Source: Geobacteraceae bacterium (GTDB lineage: Bacteria; Desulfobacterota; Desulfuromonadia; Geobacterales; Pseudopelobacteraceae). Taken from it: a stretch of DNA of 64,000 bases. The notes beneath the pieces were generated by a model. The model was given only the letters and a program-made list of their open reading frames with translations, had not been told where the DNA came from and did not search any database. The stretch spans positions 1 through 64,000 of the forward strand of contig JAJTBI010000009.1 of NCBI GenBank assembly GCA_021286935.1, read 5' to 3'. This document shows, in pieces, positions 35,469-44,179 of the stretch. Every line of letters begins with the position of its first letter. Within the stretch, counting starts at the first letter, position 1. The position numbers were made by a program, and so were the translations under genes.

Positions 35469-35894
35469 ATGACCACCAAGGCAAATAACTACAGCGCAGA
35501 ACATATCGGACCGCTTGAGGAGCTGCTGAACAAGGATTTCATGGGCTTTCACGGCAAATACTTTATCGGCAAGGAGCTGGGCCTGACCGGCTGCGAGGTC
35601 TCCCTCAACCGCCTGCCAGCTGGTAAATTCATGCCGTTCATCCATAGCCACAAGAAGAACGAAGAGCTGTACATCGTGCTGCGGGGCAACGGCATGTTTT
35701 ATGTTGATGGTGATGAATTCCCGATCCAGGAGGGCAGCCTGATCCGGGTGGCACCGGAAGGGGAGCGGGGCTGGAAGGCTGGTGATGAAGACCTGTATTT
35801 CATCTGCATCCAGGCCGAGGCAGGTAGCCTCAGCCAGGCCACGCTGGAGGACGGTAAGCGGCTGGAAAGCAAGGCGTCATGGATGCTAAAGTAA
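35469..35894 (+). CDS. Cupin-domain protein
   Basis: 141 residues with AAAGGAA upstream. The cupin motif 1 is PFIHSHKKNEELYIVLRGNG (His-x-His...Glu, metal ligands) and the second strand set is EGSLIRVAPEGERGWKAG, where the final motif-2 His is lacking. Small single cupins bind metals and act as isomerases, dioxygenases or sensors. It follows the ferredoxin-like gene by 12 nt, suggesting one transcript. Confidence 0.85.
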   Translation: MTTKANNYSAEHIGPLEELLNKDFMGFHGKYFIGKELGLTGCEVSLNRLPAGKFMPFIHSHKKNEELYIVLRGNGMFYVDGDEFPIQEGSLIRVAPEGERGWKAGDEDLYFICIQAEAGSLSQATLEDGKRLESKASWMLK

Positions 35895-35930
35895 CCTGCT
35901 GCTCATGCCATACGTAAAGGATTCCACATC

Positions 35931-36719
35931 ATGCCTCATGTACACCTGTACGCAGTGCTGTTGCTGATGCTTTGTGTTGTAACCCCTGCCAGGGCCGAAG
36001 ATGCCGCACTTGCCAAACTGTTCAGTACCCGTGCTGTACAGGGTACTTTGGTGCTGACAAACCGCGATGGCTCCCGCAGCTATTTCCATAACGAGGCCCG
36101 TGCCAGCACGCCGCTTTTGCCTGCCTCCACCTTCAAAATTCCCAACACCCTGATTGCGCTTGATGAAGGGGTAACAACTGAAAAGGAATTACTGAAATGG
36201 GATGGCACAGACAAGGGGCTTGCAGCCTGCAACCGGGATCAGACCCTGGCAAGTGCCTTCAAAAACTCCTGCGTCTGGTGTTATCAGGAGCTGGCGCAAC
36301 GGATCGGCTTGAAACAGTATCAGGCATGGCTGAAAAAGATCGACTACGGCAATGCCCTGCCGCAGCCGGAGCTAACCACGTTCTGGCTGTCCGGTGACCT
36401 GCGGATCAGCGCGCAACAGCAGATTGCGTTTTTAAAAAAGCTCTACAAGCATGAACTGCCGTTCAAGGCCGCATCCTATGACGCATTGCGCCGGATCATG
36501 CTGATGGAGGAAAAGCCCGGTTATCGCCTGTACGCCAAGACCGGCTGGGCAGGTTACGGAGAAAAGGACACGCCACAAATCGGCTGGTATGTGGGCTATC
36601 TGGAAACCGGAACGGATGTCTGGTTTTTTGCCCTGAACATGGCTATAACCAAACCAGCAGAGGGCGCCTATCGCCAGCAGATGGTGATGGAGGCGATGAA
36701 GCTGAAGGGAATAATTTAG
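35931..36719 (+). CDS. Class D (OXA-type) beta-lactamase
   Basis: 262 residues with a signal peptide (about 1-22, ARA). All class D active-site elements are present: Ser66-Thr-Phe-Lys69 in PASTFKIPNTLIALD, Ser113-Cys-Val115, Tyr139-Gly-Asn, Trp152-x-x-Gly155 and Lys203-Thr-Gly205. The enzyme should hydrolyse beta-lactams in the periplasm through a carbamylated lysine. No mobile element is adjacent and base composition matches the neighbours, so it looks like a resident chromosomal gene. The substrate range is unknown. Confidence 0.93.
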   Translation: MPHVHLYAVLLLMLCVVTPARAEDAALAKLFSTRAVQGTLVLTNRDGSRSYFHNEARASTPLLPASTFKIPNTLIALDEGVTTEKELLKWDGTDKGLAACNRDQTLASAFKNSCVWCYQELAQRIGLKQYQAWLKKIDYGNALPQPELTTFWLSGDLRISAQQQIAFLKKLYKHELPFKAASYDALRRIMLMEEKPGYRLYAKTGWAGYGEKDTPQIGWYVGYLETGTDVWFFALNMAITKPAEGAYRQQMVMEAMKLKGII

Positions 36720-36734
36720 TAACGGAGGGCAGCA

Positions 36735-37094
36735 ATGATTGATCAGGCCTTTGCGCACAGCTTTGCCAATGAATGGATCGAAGCCTGGAACAACCACGAT
36801 CTGGAACAGGTGCTCAGCCACTATGCCGATGACTTTGAGATGCACTCGCCGGTGATCGCCCAGATTGTGGGGGAACCGTCCGGCATGCTGCAGGGTAAAC
36901 AGGCAGTGGGCGCCTACTGGAGCCAGGCCTTGCAACTACTGCCCGACCTGCAGTTTGAGCTGATCACGGTACTTGCCGGGGTGAACAGCATCACCCTGTA
37001 CTATCGCGGCGCACTGGATAGACTGGCTGCTGAGGTCTTTCATTTTGGGCCAGACGGCAAGGTGATCAAGGCCTTTGCCCATTACGGGGTGTAA
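36735..37094 (+). CDS. SnoaL/NTF2-like small protein
   Basis: 119 residues with GGAGG before the ATG. The NTF2-fold pattern is clear: FANEWIEAWNNHDLEQVLSHYADDFEMHSPV at the start and AEVFHFGPDGKVIKAFAHYG at the end. Such proteins are ligand-binding or isomerase-like and often of unknown role. It lies 15 nt after the beta-lactamase gene on the same strand. Confidence 0.86.
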   Translation: MIDQAFAHSFANEWIEAWNNHDLEQVLSHYADDFEMHSPVIAQIVGEPSGMLQGKQAVGAYWSQALQLLPDLQFELITVLAGVNSITLYYRGALDRLAAEVFHFGPDGKVIKAFAHYGV

Positions 37095-37112
37095 GGCTGT
37101 GCAGCCAGGGAT

Positions 37113-37706
37113 ATGCAGACCATGATCCAGTCCACCTCCGCCATGTTTGGTGTCCTGAAGCTGTTTATTATCCCGGTTGGCGGTGGAATCCCGGCTGGAG
37201 TTATGCTTGCCCAGGCAAAAGGCCTGACTTGGCCCATCACCGCCGGGATCTACCTGATTTCCGATCTGGTGCTGGCCATTGCCTTTGAACCGGTCCTGCG
37301 GTTTATCTCCACATTGTTTGGAAAAACCACGTTTTTTGCCCGTTTCAGGACAGCTTTCAAGATGGCAATGGCGCGCAGTGCAGCGCATTTCAGCGGCACT
37401 GGTGCAGGCCCATTTGCACTGGTGATGATCGCCTTTGGTGTTGATCCCATGACCGGGCGTGCCACGGCATTGGCTGCAGGACATGGTTTTATTGCGGGCT
37501 GGGCCTTTGCCATTGCTGGGGACATGCTCTATTTTGCCGTTATTGCTATCACAACGCTGCGCCTGAATGCGTACATCCGCAATCCAAACACAACTATGTT
37601 GATCGTACTTGCTGCCATGCTTGTTGTGCCGGTGCTGATACGTTTTTTTAAGCGAGTAAAAGAGTCTTGCAAGCAGAGCAAGGCTGCATCCGTCATCAGT
37701 CCATGA
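37113..37706 (+). CDS. Integral membrane protein, unknown
   Basis: 197 residues with about five hydrophobic segments (12-32, 40-62, 95-118, 125-148 and 155-176). Gly-rich loops (IPVGGGIPAG, SGTGAGPFALV) occur. The family is not recognised. It overlaps the next gene by 4 nt, so the two are co-translated. The start at 37113 is the first reasonable ATG; MIQSTS four codons later is an alternative. Confidence 0.65.
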   Translation: MQTMIQSTSAMFGVLKLFIIPVGGGIPAGVMLAQAKGLTWPITAGIYLISDLVLAIAFEPVLRFISTLFGKTTFFARFRTAFKMAMARSAAHFSGTGAGPFALVMIAFGVDPMTGRATALAAGHGFIAGWAFAIAGDMLYFAVIAITTLRLNAYIRNPNTTMLIVLAAMLVVPVLIRFFKRVKESCKQSKAASVISP

Positions 37707-38065
37707 CCAACAATCTAACCTATCACGATAGTCTGATTACCATAACTGCGGATGAGATCGTCTTTACTGATTACTATTTTCCCCGGCATACCCCCAAGAC
37801 GGTCCGTCTGGCGGATATCGCCAGTATTACGGTTTGTGAGCCGACCATCTGGAACGGCAAGTGGCGGCTACACGGTACCGGTAACATCAAGACCTGGTTT
37901 CCGGCAGATTATAACCGGCCCAGGCGTGATAAAATCTTCATTGCCAACCTGAAAACTCAGTGGATCAACATCGGCTTTACCGTGGAAGACAGTGCCAGGG
38001 TTGAGGCAATCTTCCGGCAGCTAGGGTTTATCAAGGCAGATGAAACGTCCCATGCCCTGCGGTAA
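37703..38065 (+). CDS. Small hypothetical protein, PH-like
   Basis: 120 residues from the ATG overlapping the upstream stop (ATGA). Alternating beta segments (SLITITADEIVFTDYYFPRH, TVRLADIASITVCEP, and WINIGFTVEDSARVEAIFRQL at the end) resemble bacterial PH-domain proteins in which strands precede one C-terminal helix. There is no signal or membrane segment. The name is structural inference only. Confidence 0.6.
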   Translation: MTNNLTYHDSLITITADEIVFTDYYFPRHTPKTVRLADIASITVCEPTIWNGKWRLHGTGNIKTWFPADYNRPRRDKIFIANLKTQWINIGFTVEDSARVEAIFRQLGFIKADETSHALR

Positions 38066-38080
38066 GTTATCTGGAATTTC

Positions 38081-39421
38081 ATGCTAGCAGATCATCAGAT
38101 ACCAGCACTCAAAAACGAGCCTGATCGTATCACCAGAGTATTCCTGTTGCTTACCGGTGGTGATGATGCGGGGCTGTGCAAAGAGATACCGGAGAGCGCC
38201 TGCAAAGATCAACCGGGTAACTTTTTCCGTCAACTGCTGGCTTCCGTGGGGAGTAAGCTCTCAGATGAAGTTGCCAGCCCACGTCTGGTGCTGCCCTGGC
38301 TGCTGTCCCATCTTGGGGGTGGCGGCGCTGCTGTGGCATGGCTGCTGCCGATCCGTGAGGCTGGTACGCTGGTGCCGCAACTGCTGATTGCCGCGTGGTT
38401 GCGACATCTACCGCTGCGCAAGTATGCCTGGGCCTTTGGTGGTTTTGTGCAGGGGCTGTCGGCATTGGGGATGGCAGCTATTGCCCTGTTGGGCTCTGGC
38501 CCGGCAAGCACTTGGGGGGTGCTTGGCCTGTTGTTGCTGCTTGCCCTGGGGCGGGGTGTCAGCTCAATCGCAACCAAGGATGTGCTGGGCAAGACCATTG
38601 CCAAGTCACGTCGAGGGGCGCTCATGGGCTGGAGCGAGAGCGCGTCAAGTGTGATTGCGCTGGTAATCGGCCTGCTTCTGCCGTTGTTGGGCAAGAGCCC
38701 GGAACGGAGCCTGCTGGCGCTGTTACTGCTGGTGGCCGTTGCCGGATGGTGGATTAATGCGGCTTTGGCGCTGGCAATCCGTGAGAAACCGGGTGCTACG
38801 GAAGAGGAGGTCAACACTGGCAGGGCCATACTGGAAGGTTTTGGGCTGCTCTCTACAGACCGAGTCTTTCTTAAATTTAACCTAACCCGTGGTCTGCTGC
38901 TGGGCAGTGTGCTGTCGCTACCCTATCTGGTGGTGCTGGCCCGGAAGCAGAGTAGCGCTGATATGACCAGCCTGGGACTGTTGCTGATCATCTCCAATCT
39001 GGTGGTGCTGCTGACCAGTCCAGCCTGGGGCCGCTGGTCTGACCGCTCCAGCAGCCATGTTATGGCCGCGGGCGGGGCTCTTGCCGGGCTGGCTACTGCC
39101 GCAGCCTTGTTTCTGCCGTTCCTGCAGGGAGGGTGGACCCGCTCGATCTGGACCTACGGCCTGCTCTACGGTGTTCTGGTTGCTGCGCATACCGGCATCC
39201 AGATTGGCCGTAAAACCTGGGTGGTGGATTTTGGCGGCCCTAACCGGGCCATGTACGTTGCCATGTCTAACACCCTGGCTGGTCTGCTAACGCTGATTGC
39301 AGGTGCTGTAACCAGCTTTGTTGCCCACCGCTGGGGTGATTCCGGCGCGTTGGCGCTGATGACGGTTATGGCTCTGGCCGGTGCGGTGACCACTGTCTGG
39401 AATACAGAACAGGAAAACTGA
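38081..39421 (+). CDS. MFS transporter with unusual soluble N-terminus
   Basis: 446 residues. The first 75 residues are hydrophilic (IPALKNEPDRITRVFLLLTGGDDAGLC...), then eleven or twelve helices follow. The SSIATKDVLGKTIAKSRRGALMGW loop and the second-half SPAWGRWSDRSSSH motif support an MFS fold. A start nearer the first helix was considered, but the upstream frame is open with no better ribosome site. The substrate is unknown. Confidence 0.8.
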   Translation: MLADHQIPALKNEPDRITRVFLLLTGGDDAGLCKEIPESACKDQPGNFFRQLLASVGSKLSDEVASPRLVLPWLLSHLGGGGAAVAWLLPIREAGTLVPQLLIAAWLRHLPLRKYAWAFGGFVQGLSALGMAAIALLGSGPASTWGVLGLLLLLALGRGVSSIATKDVLGKTIAKSRRGALMGWSESASSVIALVIGLLLPLLGKSPERSLLALLLLVAVAGWWINAALALAIREKPGATEEEVNTGRAILEGFGLLSTDRVFLKFNLTRGLLLGSVLSLPYLVVLARKQSSADMTSLGLLLIISNLVVLLTSPAWGRWSDRSSSHVMAAGGALAGLATAAALFLPFLQGGWTRSIWTYGLLYGVLVAAHTGIQIGRKTWVVDFGGPNRAMYVAMSNTLAGLLTLIAGAVTSFVAHRWGDSGALALMTVMALAGAVTTVWNTEQEN

Positions 39422-39475
39422 CGGCTAGTCAGGCGCTTTTACGCTTGATGCAAAATACGTAGATACGTTGCAAGG

Positions 39476-39997
39476 TTACTTTTCTTGCAGGGTGCTGGTC
39501 GGCTTTTCCAGAAACACCAGTTCCACCTGTGGTGAAAGCTGTTTGCGGGCATATACCGTGTAGCCCAACCGTTCATACAGGCTGATATTACGAAGACTCA
39601 GGCTGCCGGTAAACAGCTCAAAACGGGCCGCTGTTGGAAAGGCCGCCTCAATGGCAGCCATCAGACAACTGCCGATCCCCTGCCCCTGCAGAGCAGGGTC
39701 CACAATCAGACGGCCGATTGCCACACTGTTGTCTTCCCGTAGCACTGCCCTGACCGAACCGACCAGACCTGTGCCCTGACAGGCCTTCAGCACGGTGATG
39801 GTTGCAATCTCCTGCTGCAGCTCCGGCAGGCTCTGGGTTAAGGGCGGAATGGACCAGTCCTGGTACAGCTCAGCCTCACTCTGGTAGGCTGCCTGCTGTA
39901 AGGCCAGGATAGCCGGTGCATCTGCTGCTGTTGCGCAGTTGATGGTAAGCTGTAATAGGTGATCCATCATAGCAGCCTTTAGTATCTGTTCTGTCAT
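39476..39997 (-). CDS. GNAT-family N-acetyltransferase
   Basis: 173 residues; internal ATGs at 39970 and 39967 are alternative starts. The acetyl-CoA loop is VDPALQGQGIGSCLMAAIE (RxxGxG/A variant, QGQGIG), preceded by the AIGRLIV strand and followed by the SLRNISLYERLGYTVYARK segment typical of GNAT enzymes. The acceptor is unknown. Confidence 0.88.
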   Translation of the reverse strand: MTEQILKAAMMDHLLQLTINCATAADAPAILALQQAAYQSEAELYQDWSIPPLTQSLPELQQEIATITVLKACQGTGLVGSVRAVLREDNSVAIGRLIVDPALQGQGIGSCLMAAIEAAFPTAARFELFTGSLSLRNISLYERLGYTVYARKQLSPQVELVFLEKPTSTLQEK

Positions 39998-40040
39998 GAC
40001 CTTGTGCTACGCCAGTCAACTACAGCCCCAACCATGACAT

Positions 40041-40769
40041 TCACCGGCCTCCTCCAAAGACCTTACGCAGCGTCGGCGTTGTCTGGCCAGCTGGATCCAG
40101 CCTGATTCTCTTTTCTGACTCAGCAAGTAAAAGAAAGATACCGTCAAGTGCTTTGTTGGTAAGATACCCCTCAAAATCCAGTTCATGACTCCTGACTTGA
40201 GAAGCCTGCGGCATTCGTGCGCATAACGAGAGGAAGCTGTTATAGCGCTGTAGCGTACCAGTTTGATCCATGGCTGCCTTCATACGTGGCTTATACAGGT
40301 CAAACAGCTGTTGCCGGTATTTTCTCTCAAGAAAACGGGTTGCTGCGGAACTGTCTCCATGTGCGATCTGGCCGGCATTATCAAACGTCATCTGTTTAAT
40401 AACGCTGCCAAAGAGCGGTATTACCTGCTGCGCAGCTCGCTCAGCAGCCCTGTTCATGCTCAACACAAGTCCATCTACCTGCAGCCCTGAGCCTACGGAT
40501 CTCAAAAAAACTTCAGCCTGCCGCAGATTGTTCGGCATCTGGATCTTGATAACCGGGTTTCCATAATACCCGTCAACCCTTGCTGCTTGAAAAACAGCCT
40601 GTTCCGTGCATAGCAGCAACGCTTCCTTAAGACCCTGTATAGTTACTGCATCGTCAAATACTTCCATACGCCTTGGCACTGCTGAGGATTTATCAGACAG
40701 GCTGGCTGCAGAACTTGCTGAGGCCAATGCGCACAGGATACAGAGTGTGAAGCCGATAGTTACCTTCAT
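40041..40769 (-). CDS. DUF4197 exported protein
   Basis: 242 residues from the ATG at 40769, which begins a clear signal peptide (about 1-21, SASSAAS); the frame is open to 40892, but that part overlaps a pseudogene. The mature protein matches the DUF4197 pattern: GLKEALLLCTEQAV, NPVIKIQMPNNL, MNRAAERAAQQVIPLFGSVI and the C-terminal ALDGIFLLLAESEKRIRLDP. It is predicted periplasmic, function unknown. Confidence 0.85.
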   Translation of the reverse strand: MKVTIGFTLCILCALASASSAASLSDKSSAVPRRMEVFDDAVTIQGLKEALLLCTEQAVFQAARVDGYYGNPVIKIQMPNNLRQAEVFLRSVGSGLQVDGLVLSMNRAAERAAQQVIPLFGSVIKQMTFDNAGQIAHGDSSAATRFLERKYRQQLFDLYKPRMKAAMDQTGTLQRYNSFLSLCARMPQASQVRSHELDFEGYLTNKALDGIFLLLAESEKRIRLDPAGQTTPTLRKVFGGGR

Positions 40770-40818
40770 AGACAGATCTCCTTGAACAGAAATAGCCTGC
40801 ATGACTTGACGATATATA

Positions 40819-40987
40819 CTACTTTCCAGCCTTACGGTGCACTGTAATGCTCTTACCAGCAACTCCCCAGTTATCCGTATCCACCTCATCAATCACCACT
40901 AATTGTAGTGGCTGGATTCTTACCCAGCACATCCACCAGCAACAGAGTTGCGCCTTCCCGGGAAATTTTAATATTCACGCAGGGCAT
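40819..40987 (-). pseudogene. Decayed 4-oxalocrotonate tautomerase gene
   Basis: From the ATG at 40987 the frame reads MPCVNIKISREGAT, then LLLVDVLGKNPATT, then hits a stop at 40889. In another frame the sequence continues VVIDEVDTDNWGVAGKSITV to a stop at 40819. Together these are the start, middle and end of a short 4-OT protein, with roughly 14 residues missing after REGAT and a frameshift after PATT. Pro2 is kept. It is too damaged to encode an enzyme. The intact tautomerase at 27025-27426 belongs to another, longer subgroup. Confidence 0.85.
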
Positions 40988-41130
40988 GCCGGATTTCCTT
41001 TCATATCTATATCGTAGTCTATCTGAATGCAGGAAAACACTTGCAGACAAACCGGCTCGTATATCGTACTTGGCAAGAACAGTTCTTGCAAGAAGTGACG
41101 TCACACACGTTATGCGTACACAAGCCGAAG

Positions 41131-41961
41131 CTAGACGTCACCCCGCTGCCGGGCATACTGGCGCGGCGAGGCCCCCAGTTCCTTGCGGAACATCTCGATA
41201 AAGGCGCTCAGGCTCTGGTAGCCCAGGTCAAAGGCAATTCTGGTGACCGGCTGGCCCTGGTCCAGCCGCTTGATCGCCTCTTGCAGTACCAGCCGCTTGC
41301 GCCACTGGCCAAAGGTCAGGCCGGTCTCGGCCACAAACAGCCGAGCCAGGGTGCGGCTGCTGGCCCCGGCCAGGCTGCTCCACTGCTCCAGCCCCCGACA
41401 ATCTTCAGGGTTGTGCAGCAGCGCCTCAATCACCCGCATGACCCGTTCATCCCGCGCCATGGGCAGGTGCAACGGGGTCGGCTCTGCCTGGCGCAGTTCA
41501 TCCAGCAAGACCTGCATCAGGCGCCAGCCCGCACTGTCCGGCTGGTAGTTCTCGCCGATCTGCACCGCCTTCAGAATCAGTTCCCGCAGTAATGGTGACA
41601 CCTTCACGACCGTGCATTGCAGTGCCAAGCCGTCTGTGGCACTGGGATCAATGAACAGGTTGCGCATGCCCACCTCACCGGGAAAATAGACCTCGTGTTC
41701 CTGCTCCGGTGGCACCCAGACCGCCTGGGAAGGGGGCACCACCCAGATGTCGCGGCCGCAGATTACCCTCATCACGCCGCTGCTGGCATAGATCAACTGG
41801 CCGCGCGGGTGGGCATGAACTGCAGCGCAGCCCACCTGCTGGGCCTGCAACTGCTGCGGGCTGACCTCCAGGGAGAGCGGAATGATCGGCAGGTTGGGGT
41901 CCAAGCGGTACCCCAGCATTACCGGCGCCATTCTTGTCAGTTTTGCGATAGTCATTGGCAT
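41131..41961 (-). CDS. AraC-family regulator with cupin sensor domain
   Basis: 276 residues. An N-terminal cupin (about 45-105, HAHPRGQLIYASSGVMRV) precedes two helix-turn-helix units (LEQWSSLAGASSRTLARLF and VTRIAFDLGYQSLSAFIEMF). This is the AraC_binding/YqhC-like regulator type that senses small molecules in the cupin. It is divergent from a SAM methyltransferase gene, with 65 bp between the starts; control of that operon is plausible. Confidence 0.9.
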   Translation of the reverse strand: MPMTIAKLTRMAPVMLGYRLDPNLPIIPLSLEVSPQQLQAQQVGCAAVHAHPRGQLIYASSGVMRVICGRDIWVVPPSQAVWVPPEQEHEVYFPGEVGMRNLFIDPSATDGLALQCTVVKVSPLLRELILKAVQIGENYQPDSAGWRLMQVLLDELRQAEPTPLHLPMARDERVMRVIEALLHNPEDCRGLEQWSSLAGASSRTLARLFVAETGLTFGQWRKRLVLQEAIKRLDQGQPVTRIAFDLGYQSLSAFIEMFRKELGASPRQYARQRGDV

Positions 41962-42026
41962 ACTATAGAAAGATTGTCAGGCGGGTGCAAGGTATTGTTT
42001 ATTGTACTTTCTCAGGAGGTGTTGTC

Positions 42027-42794
42027 ATGTCTGCAAGCCATCATGAACGGATCGTAGAGCAGTTTACCCAGCAGGCCATCCCGTTTGCCCAACTGCCCGG
42101 TCATCTGGATTCTCTTAACCTGCTGCTTGAGCTGACCCGGCCAACGGCTGAGGATACCGTACTTGATCTGGCCTGCGGCCCTGGTCTGCTGGCCTGCGCC
42201 TTTGCCCGTCAGGCCGGGCAGGTGACTGGCATGGACCTGACCCCGGCTATGCTGGAGCAGGCTGCCAAGCGCCAGCAGGAGCAGGGACTGACGAACCTGG
42301 TCTGGCAGTTGGGGGATGTGCAGGCCCTGCCCTATGCTGATGACAGTTTTTCACTGGTGATTACCCGCTACAGCTTTCATCACCTGCTTGACCCGCAACA
42401 GACCCTGGCAGAGATGATCCGGGTCTGCAAACCGGGCGGCCAAGTGTTGGTGGCGGATGTAGCGCTGCCAGCGGAAAAGGCGGCTGCCTATGACTATCTG
42501 GAGCTGTTGCGTGACCCCTCCCATACCCATGCCCTGACTACTGCGGAGTTCAGCGCCCTGTTCCTGAATAGCGGCCTGCATGACTGCCGACAGGCCAGCT
42601 ACAACGTGGAGCTGGAACTGGAGGCGCAATTGCGTGCCTCGTTCCCCAAGCCAGGGGATGAGGAGCGGATACGACAGATGGTGACTGAGGATATCGGTAT
42701 CAACAACCTGGGCATCAAGGCCCGCTATCAGGATGGTGCGGTGGTCTACAGCGTGCCGATCAGTGTGTTCGTAGGCAGCAAAGGAGCAGCATGA
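42027..42794 (+). CDS. Class I SAM-dependent methyltransferase (UbiE-like)
   Basis: 255 residues from the ATG at 42027, which has CAGGAGG 7 nt upstream. Motif I is VLDLACGPGLLACAF, followed by an acidic residue in GMDLTPAMLEQA, motif II LVITRYSFHHLLDP and motif III RVCKPGGQVLVADVALP. The acceptor is unknown; small molecules are usual in this branch. The stop overlaps the start of a second methyltransferase frame. Confidence 0.9.
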   Translation: MSASHHERIVEQFTQQAIPFAQLPGHLDSLNLLLELTRPTAEDTVLDLACGPGLLACAFARQAGQVTGMDLTPAMLEQAAKRQQEQGLTNLVWQLGDVQALPYADDSFSLVITRYSFHHLLDPQQTLAEMIRVCKPGGQVLVADVALPAEKAAAYDYLELLRDPSHTHALTTAEFSALFLNSGLHDCRQASYNVELELEAQLRASFPKPGDEERIRQMVTEDIGINNLGIKARYQDGAVVYSVPISVFVGSKGAA

Positions 42795-43518
42795 TGGATT
42801 GGTTACACAAATCAAGCATTGAGGAGATCCGCCAGCGCTTTGATGGGGATGTGGAGCGCTTTGCCAACCTGGAGACCGGCCAGAGTGCACCATGGATGCA
42901 CCTCTGGCCATGGAGCTGATCACCAGGGCGGCCCTTGCTTGTACGCCGAAGATCCGCAGGGTGCTGGATATCGGCTGCGGTGCCGGTAACAACACCCTCA
43001 AGCTGCTGCAGGACGCAGCACAGCCTGTTGCGTGTGACCTGCTGGACCTGAGCCTGCCCATGCTGCAGCGGGCCAAAGAGCGGGTGCAGGCAGCCACCAG
43101 TGCCACGGTGCAGACCTTTCAGGGGGATTTCCGTGAGATCGAGCTGCCTGAGGCAGGCTATGACGTGATCCTGGCCGCAGCAGTGCTGCACCACCTGCGG
43201 GATGAGCAGGATTGGGAGCGGGCCTTTGCCAAGATCTATTGCTTGACCGCGCCGGGGGGGAGTGTCTGGATCACTGATCTGGTGGCCCAGGAGACCGCAG
43301 CGGTGCAGCACCTGATGGAGCAACGCTACAGCATGTATCTTTGTGAGCTGGGTGGCGAGGCCTATCGTGACAAAGTGCTGGCCTACATTGCCAAAGAGGA
43401 TTCGCCCCAGCCGGTCACCTTCCAGCTTGAACTGCTGCGCCGGGTCGGGTTCAGCCAGGTGGAGCTGCTGCACAAAAATGCCTGCTTTGCGGCCTTTGGG
43501 GCCATCAGGCGCTGCTGA
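42791..43518 (+). pseudogene. Frameshifted class I SAM methyltransferase
   Basis: From the ATG at 42791 (AAGGAG upstream) the frame reads WLHKSSIEEIRQRFDGDVERF, then ANLETGQSA, and then runs into a stop. The other frame takes up directly with TMDAPLAMELITRA and continues through motif I VLDIGCGAGNNTLKLL to 43518. A single missing base near 42888 explains both. The 208-residue remainder still holds the SAM-binding core and could be translated from the ATG at 42892, but it would lack about 34 N-terminal residues. A real mutation and a sequencing error are both possible. Confidence 0.8.
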
Positions 43519-43584
43519 TAAATCTGCTGGAACAGCCGCAGGTTGCGGGGTATGATGCGCTCCATCACTGCTTGAGGTGCTGCC

Positions 43585-43986
43585 ATGTCCATTGAACCAG
43601 CCACTCCGGAATCAATCAACAACATCTCTCTGCTGAAGACCCTGGGGATTCAACTGCAGGAGATCGGCGAGCGCCATGCGGTTATGTGCGTAACCGTTGA
43701 CGAACGCCACCGCAACTACTTTGGCGGTGCTCACGGTGGTCTGCTGGCCACGCTGGTGGATACTGCCTCGTTTTTCCCCCGCCCCTTGCTCCCCTCCGGG
43801 GTGACCTGCACCACCACCAGCCTGCAGGTCAACTATATCCGCCCTGCCGCAGTGGGGGATCTGCTGACGGCCCGCTCCGAGCTGCTGCACCTTGGGCGTC
43901 GCACTGCCAGCGTCAGGGTTGAGGTGACCAATCAGGAAGACAAGCTGGTGGTACACGGTACGGTCGGGCTGCTGGTATTGGAATAA
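43585..43986 (+). CDS. PaaI-family hotdog thioesterase
   Basis: 133 residues. The hotdog signature RNYFGGAHGGLLATLVDTA (about 48-66) and the strand TTTSLQVNYIRPAAVGDLLTA are typical of PaaI/YbgC-type acyl-CoA thioesterases. There is no signal peptide. It probably hydrolyses aryl- or acyl-CoA; the substrate is unknown. It is followed by a dispersed inverted repeat. Confidence 0.9.
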   Translation: MSIEPATPESINNISLLKTLGIQLQEIGERHAVMCVTVDERHRNYFGGAHGGLLATLVDTASFFPRPLLPSGVTCTTTSLQVNYIRPAAVGDLLTARSELLHLGRRTASVRVEVTNQEDKLVVHGTVGLLVLE

Positions 43987-43991
43987 ACCCA

Positions 43992-44148
43992 GAAAAGCGA
44001 TTGTCCACTAAGTACACGAAGAAACACCAAGAAAGCAGATTGTTCCGACCGAGACATAAACAACCTTCAGGCTGAATCTTTTACTTCATGTAACCTGCTG
44101 AATTTTCGTGAAACTTCGTGTCCTTCGTGGATAGTAACTGCCGTTTTT
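43992..44148. repeat. Dispersed imperfect inverted-repeat element, copy 3 (variant family)
   Basis: The left arm (about 43994-44034) contains CCACTAAGTACACGAAG and CACCAAG, and the right arm (about 44102-44148) contains CTTCGTGTCCTTCGTGG. They are complementary over most of 35-40 positions, so the 157-bp unit could fold into a long hairpin. It is a relative in design, not sequence-identical, to the elements at 9985 and 46655. Confidence 0.6.
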
Positions 44149-44179
44149 AGGATTAAATGCAATTGCGGAGGTGTCCATA

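Noticed and set aside
40770-40892. N-terminal extension of the DUF4197 frame
   Set aside because: It overlaps the tautomerase relic and would bury the signal peptide.
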